Shown here: positions 1 to 7,016 of the stretch, in pieces | Position numbering within the stretch: the stretch's first letter is position 1 | Layout of the letters: every line of letters starts with the position of its first letter | Source: JARROD01 sp037384225 | GTDB lineage: Bacteria; Pseudomonadota; Gammaproteobacteria; Pseudomonadales; Cellvibrionaceae | Direction: 5' to 3' | Length of the DNA: 9,083 nucleotides | NCBI GenBank assembly: GCA_037384225.1 | Contig: JARROD010000156.1 | Span: forward strand, 1 to 9,083 | Translations under genes and position numbers: made by a program | Notes under the pieces: model-generated | The model's database searches: none | Told to the model about the DNA's origin: nothing | Seen by the model: only the letters and a program-made list of their open reading frames with translations

Positions 1-188
1 GGGAAGAATATGTAGTTGGTGTTGCGGTTATCGGTGAAAAAGGCGTGCTACGATTGAACTCCGGGAAGCGCCATCTAAGCCTCAAACGCGTGGATCTGGA
101 GCATTACCGGGGAGAACGGGGGCGCCGGGGTAATAAACTGCCGCGGGGGTTTCAGAAGGTTGATAGCTTGGATGTGACAGAAAAATAG
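1..188 (+). CDS. parC: DNA topoisomerase IV subunit A, C-terminal end (partial)
   Basis: The frame beginning at base 3 is open from the window edge to TAG at 186-188 and gives 61 residues. The segment containing SGKRHLSLKRVDLEHY (residues about 20-35), then ERGRRGNKLPRGFQKVD, matches the extreme C-terminus of ParC in pseudomonad and Cellvibrionales-type gammaproteobacteria, as I know it. ParC is the DNA-cleaving subunit of topoisomerase IV, which unlinks daughter chromosomes in the cytoplasm together with ParE. Only the end of the C-terminal DNA-wrapping beta-pinwheel domain is present; the catalytic Tyr and the start codon lie upstream of the window. A PilZ gene begins 91 bases after the stop on the same strand. 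No clear terminator is visible between them, so read-through is possible. Confidence 0.9.
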   Translation, partial: EEYVVGVAVIGEKGVLRLNSGKRHLSLKRVDLEHYRGERGRRGNKLPRGFQKVDSLDVTEK

Positions 189-279
189 TCAGGATGATTG
201 AGGTGACTTGTCAGCGCCGGTGAAGGCTGTCAGACTCATTGTTTGAACCCGTGAGGAAAAGGATTGTGTCTGAACCATT

Positions 280-536
280 ATGTCCGAGCAAAGAAAGTTT
301 CCCCGTACGCCACTGAAGTGCCGTATAAAAATATGCCACAGTAGTATTGGCGAAGTTATTGTCAGCACGCGTAATATTTCCGATAGTGGTGTTTTATCGT
401 CACCGAGGGTGTCGATATGCCGCCCCTGGGCTCCATCGTACAGGGACAGGTGCAGGGGTTGATGGCCGAGGCTCCCGTCGTGGATATGGAGATAGTGCGG
501 GTGGAGCCCGGCGGGCTCGGGCTGAAATTTGTCTAG
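280..536 (+). pseudogene. single-domain PilZ protein (c-di-GMP receptor), frameshifted in a T run
   Basis: Reading from ATG 280, residues 1-38 are a typical PilZ start: RKFPR at 5-9 is the RxxxR motif, and NISDSG at about 32-37 fits the (D/N)xSxxG motif; together these bind cyclic di-GMP. At the T run 392-395 the frame is lost, and the reading continues in another frame to a stop at 462. One extra T (GTT TTT ATC) would restore FIVTEGVDMPP...VRVEPGGLGLKFV and a stop at 534-536. That gives an 85-residue protein with the usual PilZ beta-barrel ending, so nearly the whole domain is preserved across two frames. Either the gene is recently inactivated or the assembly lacks one base. PilZ proteins act in the cytoplasm as c-di-GMP-responsive adaptors, for example in motility or polysaccharide export; the partner is unknown here. 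No good ribosome site sits at 280: a GAGGAAAAGGA tract at 253-263 is about 17 bases away, and an in-frame TGA at 271 excludes a longer start. Confidence 0.8.
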
Positions 537-549
537 CCGCTAAAACTGT

Positions 550-2055
550 CTAATCCCTTGGGGTAAATGCTTGTTCGATATTTGAGCTATCGATGTTCGA
601 AAGCGCCAATATCCGGAGGCAGAGAAAGCGGTCTACTGTGATTGAGGTGGTCGAACCGTATATCGAGCACCATTCCTCCAGTGTGTATTCGGCGAGATCT
701 TCCACTGTAATCACTTTGTCGGTGCCGTCGCGATAATAAACATTGAAATCGATTTCCCGCTGCGACAGTGAAATATCGTCCAGCGCCAGGGCGCCATAGT
801 TGGCAAACACCGAACGGCCGCTAACAAGAATGTTGTTCAGTAGTGTATTGCCGGTACTGCCCTCTTTTAAAAACAGCGCCGCTTGGCCTTCCCCCGGAGA
901 CAGGAACACCGTATTGTGGGTAAAAGTATTATTTTTACTGCCCCACATGGGGCCGTTGCCGTCACCCCAGGCGAAAATGCCGGAGCGGCCGGCACTGTAG
1001 ATTAAGTTATTGTGAATCTCACTGTCGCGGACCGATGCCAGTATCAGCTCAGCGCCTTCTTCGACGCTGTTGTCGTGGAAGGTGTTATTTTCGATAACCG
1101 CCCCTTCAACAATGCCATCGCAAATGCTGTCCGCCCCCCAGGTAAAGCCTTCATTGATGCAATAGCGTGATTGTGGATCGGCGTTGACCTGCAAACCGGC
1201 TATTTTGTTAAAGGCGAATGTATTGTTGCGCACTACCGGGTGGTCGCCGCTGCTGCTGAGGTATACGCCGTGTTCCATACGGGTATTGGTGATGGTCGAG
1301 TCCAGTAGGGTAAAGTCGTCGCTAAAGTCAGTGAATATTCCGGCATGGTAGCTCTGATCGATGGTGACATTTTTAACGCTGACAGCATTTGACCAACTGG
1401 CCCTGATACCGAAAAAACCCGCATTCTGGATAGTGAGGTTTTCCAGCTTGATATGGGATGCCTGATTGATGAAAAACGCCGCTCCGCCACTCCAGATGGT
1501 GTTGATCGCTTCGGCCTGAATGACGGCGTTTTGTCCGCGTATCGTGATGGGTAGTTCAGCCGTTGCCTGGTGCTCAATGGTGACCGGTTGTGAAATTTGG
1601 TAATTGCCTTCGGTAATGATCAGAGTATTTCCCGGCTGCAACGCTTCGACACCGCGGGCTATGGTTTTAAACGGTGCTGAGCAGTGGCCGGTATTGGTAT
1701 CTCTGCCGCCTGGAGCAACGTAATAATAGATTTGGGCGGTGTTGTCTTTTATCTCTTTACAGGGGGGAGCTTCGTTTGCGTCGACCGCGGATGGTTGCGA
1801 TTTATCCTCACCCTCCTCAGGCCAACTGGCAATGTCAACTTTTGCCAACTGAAACCCTGGTGCACTGGTGTCGTCGTTGTAATTGTAGCGGTAACCGTCA
1901 CCATAATCGGAAGCCAATGTGGTGCCGGTTACCAGTATGGAAACGCCGGCACCCAAGAAGGTGTTCAGGCCCGGACGGCAGCCACTTAGCAGTTCGCACA
2001 GAAACATGAATATACCTATTTGAGGAGATGAACCCCCATCAGTGGCAGACTTCAT
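550..2055 (-). CDS. secreted right-handed parallel beta-helix protein (PbH1 / pectate-lyase-like fold), C-terminus frameshifted
   Basis: This 501-residue protein has an exported N-terminus. A hydrophobic stretch at 14-25 ends in a lipobox-like LLSGC (C26), and a second one at 33-48 ends in TTLA/SD, so lipoprotein or signal-peptidase-I processing are both possible. Residues 110-150 (YYYVAPGGRD...PFKTIARGVEALQPGNTLIITEG) are the standard entry to this fold family. Residues 155-445 carry repeated beta-helix rungs rich in N-N-T/I turns (VRNNTF, IENNTFHDN, IHNNLIY, LLNNIL). Such proteins include polysaccharide lyases and carbohydrate epimerases, but I see no diagnostic catalytic signature, so the substrate is unknown. 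After V474-D475 (base 631) the frame ends as RFLCLRILALS. The -1 frame instead reads PLSLPPDIGAFEHR with a stop at 587-589, and DIGAFE is the characteristic ending of this family. Start choice: ATG 2055 has GGGGGA only 3 bases upstream; ATG 2007 has AGG at better spacing. No clear promoter was found upstream. Confidence 0.75.
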   Translation of the reverse strand: MKSATDGGSSPQIGIFMFLCELLSGCRPGLNTFLGAGVSILVTGTTLASDYGDGYRYNYNDDTSAPGFQLAKVDIASWPEEGEDKSQPSAVDANEAPPCKEIKDNTAQIYYYVAPGGRDTNTGHCSAPFKTIARGVEALQPGNTLIITEGNYQISQPVTIEHQATAELPITIRGQNAVIQAEAINTIWSGGAAFFINQASHIKLENLTIQNAGFFGIRASWSNAVSVKNVTIDQSYHAGIFTDFSDDFTLLDSTITNTRMEHGVYLSSSGDHPVVRNNTFAFNKIAGLQVNADPQSRYCINEGFTWGADSICDGIVEGAVIENNTFHDNSVEEGAELILASVRDSEIHNNLIYSAGRSGIFAWGDGNGPMWGSKNNTFTHNTVFLSPGEGQAALFLKEGSTGNTLLNNILVSGRSVFANYGALALDDISLSQREIDFNVYYRDGTDKVITVEDLAEYTLEEWCSIYGSTTSITVDRFLCLRILALSNIDSSNIEQAFTPRD

Positions 2056-2193
2056 ACTTCCCCCAGTACCAGACCTGTTTCTGCACGGATTTGAAAAGGG
2101 TTAATCTTAGGCAATTGGGGGGTGGGGAATTGTGGCATAATTCTCAGAATGGGGCGAACCCGTTACAGGTTTGGGTTATATGAGAGGTGAATC

Positions 2194-4005
2194 TCAATAA
2201 AAATTCCAGCGTTCTTTGCTATTATCGCGTTCAAAACGTTTACGCCTGCGGTAAGGGAACGTGTCCTCGATATGGCCGACAACCAGGGCATCTTTAATTT
2301 TCTGCCAGAAGCGATAGTCGTACAGATCCCTGTGCAATTCTTCGAAAGCCTTGCGCGCTGTTGGATTGCCGGTAAAAAACAGCCGGAACTCCTCGGGAAA
2401 AATGTCATTTTCGCCCACAGTATACCAGGGCCGGTCGGCAAGTTCTTCTGTTTCGTTGCGGGGTTCAGGAATTTTGCGGAAATTGCACTCGGTAATGGGA
2501 GCAATTTCATCGTAATCGTAAAACACAACGCGTCCGTGGCGGGTGACGCCAAAGTTTTTCAGTAACATGTCGCCAGTGAAAATATTCGCCGCCGCCAGCT
2601 GTTTAATAGCGTTGCCGTATTCATCCATAACGTCGTAGATTTGCGCTTGTGTCGCGGTTTGCAGGTAAAGGTTGAGAGGTGTCATGCGGCGCTCGGTATA
2701 GAGGTGTTTGATAATGACCTGCTTGTCGTTGATTTCCAGTTTTGATGGCGCCACCTTGACCAATTCATCCAGAAGTTCGTCGCTGAAGCGATTGCGATAA
2801 AAAATAAAGTAGCTGTATTCCTGGGTGTCGGCCATACGTCCGGCGCGGTCGCTGCGCGATACCAGCTTGTACTGGCTTTTCACCTTTTCTTCCGTTACTG
2901 TTTTGGGCGGGTCAAATTTATCCTTGATCACTTTGAATACAATGTCGAGTGACGGCAGGGTAAACACTGTCATAACCATCCCTTTGATGCCAGGTGCAAT
3001 GACGAATTTGTCACTGCTGCTTTTCATATGCCGGAGCACCTTGCGGTAAAATTCCGTTTTCCCGTGTTTGTTAAAACCGATGGAGTTATAGATTTCCAGG
3101 GTTTCCTTGTGGGGCATCAATGCTTTAATAAATCGCACCAGGCGCGAGGGAATGGGGGCGTCGACCATAAAGTAGGAACGGGTAAAGCTGAAAATAATGC
3201 TGGCATCGTCCGGTTCGAAAATAACCGAGTCGACAAAGACTCCCCCGCGCTCATTGTTGAGCAGTGGCAAAATTAGAGGGATGTTGTACTGGCAATGGGG
3301 CGTTGAGCGATAAACGATGCGCCCCACCAGGTAGGCGCCCTTGTTGCGATAGAATATCGATTCCAGGATATCAAAGCGAAGTGTCTCCGGGGTGCAATCG
3401 ATGCTTGGCAGTATTTGCTCGTGGAAAACGCGAACGATATTGTCGACGTCGCGCTTTTTATCTTCCCAGGGAACTGAAAATTCAAAGTCTTCGAGTATAT
3501 TTGACACTGTGGCCGCGAGACTCTTTATTGTGACTGTGGCTCCGTCCTCGCTGAAGTAGCTGATACAGATGCTGTAATCTTTCAGCGGTTTGTCATCCGG
3601 CGTCCGCGACGCTTTGATAAACATATTCTGATCGTGAATATGGTGGTGGTGAAAAATTCCACAGAAGATGGAATTGAAAAAAGTTTCGGCAATTTCGTAG
3701 TTGCTGTGGTAAGCGATAAGCTGAGCGTAAGCTGTCTTAGCTTGGGTCCAGAGCTCGAGCTGGGTGATATCTTTACTGGTGACGTTTTTAACCAGCGTAC
3801 AGACTTGGTCGACCTTGTATTTATAGAGTTCGATACGGTTGCGGTGAGCTTCGTGGACTCCCTGCCAGTCGGCTTTTTCAAAGCGGGCCTTGGCGCCCAG
3901 AGTCATATTCTGAAAATCAGCGAAATAGGCTTCGAAGCCGTTGAGTATGGTTTTGGCAATTCGCTTTGCTGTCGGCGTCAGCGGGTGATCGTTCAGGGAA
4001 GTCAT
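2194..4005 (-). CDS. aceK: isocitrate dehydrogenase kinase/phosphatase
   Basis: AceK is a bifunctional cytoplasmic enzyme that phosphorylates and dephosphorylates isocitrate dehydrogenase at one serine, diverting isocitrate to the glyoxylate shunt during growth on acetate or fatty acids. The 603-residue length is slightly above E. coli AceK (578). The N-terminal regulatory helical domain covers roughly residues 1-320. The ATP-binding loop is APGIKGMVMTVF at 337-348 and the catalytic lysine is K358 (VFKVIKDKF). The segment AAANIFTGDMLLKNFGVTRH at 471-490 holds catalytic D479 and N484, followed by FYDYDE at 495-500 with metal-binding D497 and D499. These line up with E. coli K336, D457, N462 and D475 at a constant offset of 22. 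D393 matches E. coli D371, linked to phosphatase activity. The C-terminus GHIEDTFPYRRRKRF is typical. The gene is intact; GGCAGG upstream of ATG 4005 is the likely ribosome site. It follows the P-like gene by 33 bases and is not beside aceA/aceB in this window, unlike the enteric aceBAK operon. It may be co-transcribed from the promoter near 5871-5898. Confidence 0.97.
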   Translation of the reverse strand: MTSLNDHPLTPTAKRIAKTILNGFEAYFADFQNMTLGAKARFEKADWQGVHEAHRNRIELYKYKVDQVCTLVKNVTSKDITQLELWTQAKTAYAQLIAYHSNYEIAETFFNSIFCGIFHHHHIHDQNMFIKASRTPDDKPLKDYSICISYFSEDGATVTIKSLAATVSNILEDFEFSVPWEDKKRDVDNIVRVFHEQILPSIDCTPETLRFDILESIFYRNKGAYLVGRIVYRSTPHCQYNIPLILPLLNNERGGVFVDSVIFEPDDASIIFSFTRSYFMVDAPIPSRLVRFIKALMPHKETLEIYNSIGFNKHGKTEFYRKVLRHMKSSSDKFVIAPGIKGMVMTVFTLPSLDIVFKVIKDKFDPPKTVTEEKVKSQYKLVSRSDRAGRMADTQEYSYFIFYRNRFSDELLDELVKVAPSKLEINDKQVIIKHLYTERRMTPLNLYLQTATQAQIYDVMDEYGNAIKQLAAANIFTGDMLLKNFGVTRHGRVVFYDYDEIAPITECNFRKIPEPRNETEELADRPWYTVGENDIFPEEFRLFFTGNPTARKAFEELHRDLYDYRFWQKIKDALVVGHIEDTFPYRRRKRFERDNSKERWNFY

Positions 4006-4038
4006 AAGTTGGCCTGCCTATTCCAGGGGCAATAGCGA

Positions 4039-4743
4039 CTATAACTGCAGTGACTGGCGCAGAGCCTGGAGTCGTTTGCGGTTTTCCGCTTTACTCAGCC
4101 GGGTCTCTGTTTCCTTTGGCAGGGCCTTGATACTAGGAGGCTGCAGCTGTTCGCCGTTGATGACGCGTGCGCACAGTCGCTGGTAGTGTTGTTCGAATAC
4201 CGGGAAGGCGATTTTTTCCGGGTTGCTTGCCAGAAAATACCAGTCGGCGGCGCGACCTGCGTGGTAAACGGCCGGATGACTCCAGGCGTAATTGGTTTTC
4301 GGCGAGGGGGCCCGACAGGCCTCAACGTAGGCGTTACGGGTGTCCGGCAGGCCGTGCTCGGAGGGTTCTCCCTGGCAGCAGCGGAGCATTCTATTGAGGG
4401 TAGGCAAGTATTCGCTACTCTCTATAGCCCGCTTGGCGCCGCGCAGAACCGTGGTGGGCTCAAATCCCGACAATGTTTCCAGCCACAACCGTTTGGCTTG
4501 ATTCAGCGTCTCGATATTGCTGTAGGCACTGTAGTACTGATTGTGGTAGTTGATGCGAAACAGTTCGAACACCTGGTTGATGGCGTCGACCTGGTCTTCG
4601 CTCACCGGGCGCCGGGACTGCTGCCGAGTGTCGGTCTGTGTTTCAGTACGCCCAGCTGCGGTCGGCGAGTTGTTCGCTGATTGAGCGATCTCTTGTGCGA
4701 TTTGATGCGCTATTTGGTGAGCTGGGGGATTGCTGTCCTGCAT
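4039..4743 (-). CDS. lambda P-like replication protein (putative DnaB helicase loader)
   Basis: This 234-residue protein has a low-complexity, Gln/Ala-rich start (HQIAHQIAQEIAQ at 9-21). The conserved region at about 51-210 follows bacteriophage lambda P in order: QVDAINQVF at 51-59, AKRLWLETL at 83-91, EYLPTLNRMLRCCQ at 111-124 (lambda FLPSPGQFVAWC), GLPDT at 131-135, YAWSHPAVYHAGRAADWYF at 152-170 (lambda YPWKSNAHYWLV), and RVINGEQLQPPSIKALP at 193-209 (lambda RINRGEAIPEPVKQLP). A charged helical tail resembles the lambda P end. Lambda P binds the host DnaB helicase and delivers it to the origin; by homology this protein should bind DnaB, but no residue-level proof is possible here. It starts inside the upstream DnaT-module gene (101-base overlap) and has no strong ribosome site, suggesting translational coupling. 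No phage genes surround it, so it looks like a resident chromosomal gene. The alignment was made by eye from memory of lambda P. Confidence 0.8.
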   Translation of the reverse strand: MQDSNPPAHQIAHQIAQEIAQSANNSPTAAGRTETQTDTRQQSRRPVSEDQVDAINQVFELFRINYHNQYYSAYSNIETLNQAKRLWLETLSGFEPTTVLRGAKRAIESSEYLPTLNRMLRCCQGEPSEHGLPDTRNAYVEACRAPSPKTNYAWSHPAVYHAGRAADWYFLASNPEKIAFPVFEQHYQRLCARVINGEQLQPPSIKALPKETETRLSKAENRKRLQALRQSLQL

Positions 4744-5848
4744 GGTTTTGGCCCGGTGAATGGTTGGAAAAAGTGCTCTGGGCGAGTGCTGCGTCGGTCA
4801 GGGCGTGGCGCCTGGCCCAGTGAAATTTAACATGCTGGAGAAATTTAGTGTTCCAGGAAATATACATCTGCTTGCTGTCGCGCCAGAACAGTACAAACTC
4901 AGGCACCAGTTGCCTGGCAAAATCGAGATCGATATTGGCGAGCCGCAATACATCGTAAACATCCTCACTGGGCTGCCAGTTTTCACTGATCAGGCGCGGC
5001 TCCGTATCGTGCTCCAATGCTGAGGTAAAGCGCGCCCACTGGCGCCGCACATGCTGAATAAATTTACTGTTCCAGGTGCGCGAAGCGTCGCCGCGCTCGC
5101 GCCAGTAGAGAATGAACTCCGCAATGGCGTCTTCTACGAACTGCGCGTTGATACCAGCGTGTTTGATCAGTACCTCCATAGCATCATGACTCGGTCGCCA
5201 TTCGGCTTGCATGGCGGTTTCCTGAGTGCGGCGACCGAGAAAGGTTTGGTGCTGCTGCCACTGGTGGATGACATGTTGTAAAAATTTTGCCCCCCAGGAG
5301 CGATGGCTTTCGCCACTTTCACGCCAGAAGGTGACGAATTCCGCGATCTGTTCTCGCACAAAGGTGAGCGGGATGTTATGTTGAGCTATCTGCGCCAGAG
5401 TCTCATCGCTGGGTTGCCAGTTTGGTGACATAACACTGGCTCCCTGGGTGATGGTGTTGTGAACGGTCGGGCGCAAGGTGTTTACTTCTTCCCGAGTGGC
5501 GATATTTTCGTCGAACGCAAAGTGTAGCACCCGGCTGTCGCAAAAGGGAGCCGAGGCCAGGCGCAGGATACCTTTGTCTTTCAGGCTCTTACTGATTCGC
5601 TGTATGTCGTGGTCGGTCCAGAAGGACATGTGTCTGGCCAGGCAGCTTTCCTCAAGCAGCAGCCAGTGAAGTCCATCCCGCTGTCGGGTTTCCCGGTGAC
5701 TGGCCAGTTCGTCCAGTATTGACAGCATAGTCGCTTCCTCCAGACCTATGGTGGCGGCCAGAGAGGGCGATACCTGGATCGGTTTTTCAGGGATCAGAGA
5801 AGACATCATAGAAACGACTTTACCACCGAACTCTTTACCTCTGAACAC
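4643..5848 (-). CDS. protein with three tandem DnaT-type ssDNA-binding domains
   Basis: This 401-residue protein resembles primosomal DnaT but is more than twice the length of E. coli DnaT (179 aa). Residues about 24-115 form a predicted winged-helix-like region (SLAATIGLEEATML..., then ESCLARHMSFWTDHDIQRISKSLKDKGIL). Three DnaT modules follow at about 143-199, 216-273 and 290-346, spaced 73-74 residues apart. Each has W-x-P-S at the start, EF-x-x-(F/Y)WR in the middle, and W-x-x-KF-(L/I)-QHV-x-x-x-W at the end. The tail (about 355-401) is polar, Ser/Asn/Gln-rich and probably disordered. E. coli DnaT acts with PriA, PriB and DnaC in replication restart and binds ssDNA; a related role here is inferred. 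GTG 5848 is favoured by GGAG five bases upstream and the nearby promoter, but the family-like sequence begins at ATG 5809 or 5806, so a shorter start is possible. The P-like gene begins inside its 3' end. Confidence 0.85.
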   Translation of the reverse strand: MFRGKEFGGKVVSMMSSLIPEKPIQVSPSLAATIGLEEATMLSILDELASHRETRQRDGLHWLLLEESCLARHMSFWTDHDIQRISKSLKDKGILRLASAPFCDSRVLHFAFDENIATREEVNTLRPTVHNTITQGASVMSPNWQPSDETLAQIAQHNIPLTFVREQIAEFVTFWRESGESHRSWGAKFLQHVIHQWQQHQTFLGRRTQETAMQAEWRPSHDAMEVLIKHAGINAQFVEDAIAEFILYWRERGDASRTWNSKFIQHVRRQWARFTSALEHDTEPRLISENWQPSEDVYDVLRLANIDLDFARQLVPEFVLFWRDSKQMYISWNTKFLQHVKFHWARRHALTDAALAQSTFSNHSPGQNHAGQQSPSSPNSASNRTRDRSISEQLADRSWAY

Positions 5849-6169
5849 TTAATCTCCGGACAGGAATGAGATTGTAGGTGAGAACAGGCAAGAATCAAGG
5901 CCTGACAGCGAATGAAGCGATGGACAGATTTAGAATTCAATAGGGGTGTTGTCTGGCGGTTGGCGCGGCGGGTGAGAACCGTATCGGATAATTCCGGATA
6001 TGTGCAATTATAGTCCACAAAACCGGGAATATTTAATTTACCTTTACAGTCAAACCCGACAGAATACAGTTGATTGGGGCATCGGGCCTTGGGTAGGCCG
6101 TTTTGCCTGTTACTCGATTACCTGTTGCTGTATCTTTCTGCGCCCCATCGCAAACGGAGTTTACAGAGA
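5849..6169. other. divergent intergenic region between the DnaT-module gene and the lipoprotein gene
   Basis: These 321 bases separate two divergent genes. The left part carries the minus-strand promoter described at 5871-5898. For the plus-strand gene the only candidate I see is TTTACA (6043-6048) with TACAGT (6065-6070) 16 bases later, a weak match. The open frames crossing this stretch (minus strand 5806-6018, and the plus-strand extension from 6074 to 6169) have no family-like content. I see no RNA gene or repeat here. Confidence 0.5.
5871..5898 (-). promoter_or_regulatory. probable sigma-70 promoter for the DnaT-module / P-like operon
   Basis: On the minus strand TTGATT (5898-5893, 4 of 6 consensus bases) is followed after 16 bases by TACAAT (5876-5871, 5 of 6). 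Transcription would start near 5864, about 16 bases before GTG 5848. That places the GGAG ribosome site (5857-5854) just inside the mRNA. Good match by eye, no experimental support. Confidence 0.55.
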
Positions 6170-6802
6170 ATGCCTGGTTACAACGATAAAAGAATGCTAT
6201 GCGGCTTGGGTTTAAAGGGGCGTCTGGGGGCGATCTTACTCACTTCACTGGTAGTCCTGCTGTCTGGCTGCGAAGCCCTAATGCCGATGGAGGATGTCGA
6301 TGAAGAGCCGGGAGCCTACAACGATGGGCCCCAAACCGGCTCGACCCAAGCTGGTCAAAGTGATCTGAATGTACAACAAGCGAAAGCTTCCCTGGCCTTT
6401 TCGAAGTCCCGCAATATTGAATCCACCCTGTTTATCGACAATATGCGCGCATCGGTCAGTCTGCAGGCAACGGTGAATGCTCTGTCGCCGCCAGGGGGGG
6501 CGAAGCGAGATGACGCGCTGCTGAAAGAGGGGTATAGATTTCAATTTCGCAGTATTAATAAAGAAGAGGTTTCCATTGGTAACGTCATTATTCAGGCGGA
6601 TGGTCAGACGGTAGTGGTCGAACCCGGGAGTGCGCTGATTCCATCCGGACAGGGCTATACAATGCTTGTGGACCTCAATAACTCGCGGCGGGTAAACCCG
6701 TATAAGAACGCCACTCTCACTTTCGACTATCAGGGGCGGTCCGTGAATGTCATACTCCGGGAGCACCAACTTGTCGATGTCTTTGAAACTGCCATGCGGT
6801 AA
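6170..6802 (+). CDS. putative lipoprotein of unknown function
   Basis: The frame is open from 6074, but the signal peptide indicates a later start. ATG 6170 gives 210 residues with a basic n-region (NDKR, LKGR), the hydrophobic core LGAILLTSLVVLL, and the lipobox LLSGC with the lipidated Cys at residue 34. ATG 6194 would give a more compact signal peptide of 26 residues up to that Cys. The residue after Cys is Glu, not the Asp typical of inner-membrane retention in enterics, so outer-membrane anchoring is the default inference. After an acidic, Gly/Gln/Ser-rich linker (about 35-65) the mature part (about 70-210) alternates beta-strand-like segments: SLAFSKSRNIESTLFIDN, EGYRFQFRSINKEEVSIGNVIIQADGQTVVVEPG, NATLTFDYQGRSVNVILREH. 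I do not recognise the family. GGAG at 6156-6159 is a loosely spaced ribosome site for ATG 6170. No neighbour suggests a role. Confidence 0.75.
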   Translation: MPGYNDKRMLCGLGLKGRLGAILLTSLVVLLSGCEALMPMEDVDEEPGAYNDGPQTGSTQAGQSDLNVQQAKASLAFSKSRNIESTLFIDNMRASVSLQATVNALSPPGGAKRDDALLKEGYRFQFRSINKEEVSIGNVIIQADGQTVVVEPGSALIPSGQGYTMLVDLNNSRRVNPYKNATLTFDYQGRSVNVILREHQLVDVFETAMR

Positions 6803-7008
6803 AATATATAGTGTTGAAAATTTGAGCTAAGCTGTGACCGTGGGCGAGTTTGTGTTTAATATTCCTGCAGATTGGCCAAAGCAGTAAATTTCGTGCCAAT
6901 ATTCACTTTCTTTAACTGCATCGCAATTTTTTATTAAATAATACCTTCCCCCTATGGTTTTAGCAGAGATTGGAGTAAAACAATCCTGATAAAATCAATA
7001 ATTGCACC

Positions 7009-7016
7009 CTGTGACA
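7009..7016 (+). repeat. left target-site duplication of the MITE
   Basis: CTGTGACA, repeated exactly at 7123-7130 on the other side of the element. The preceding base is C at both copies, so the direct repeat could be read as 9 bp; 8 bp is preferred because it leaves better-matched inverted repeat ends. Confidence 0.7.

Noticed and set aside
2138..2156. Small palindromic sequences GAATT...AATTC and ATTCTCAGAAT between aceK and the beta-helix gene
   Set aside because: The arms are only five bases, there is no T run, and no known operator is matched; probably chance in AT-rich spacer.
3634..4035. 133-residue plus-strand open frame over the aceK start
   Set aside because: aceK is intact and conserved on the other strand; the frame is its complement.
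6006..6020. Possible DnaA box or origin element near ATTATAGTCCACAAA, suggested by the nearby helicase-loader genes
   Set aside because: The match to TTATCCACA is poor, there is only one, and no cluster of boxes or AT-rich unwinding region is present.
6278..6769. 163-residue open frame antisense to the lipoprotein gene
   Set aside because: It is a shadow of the opposite frame; the plus strand has a clear signal peptide and lipobox.
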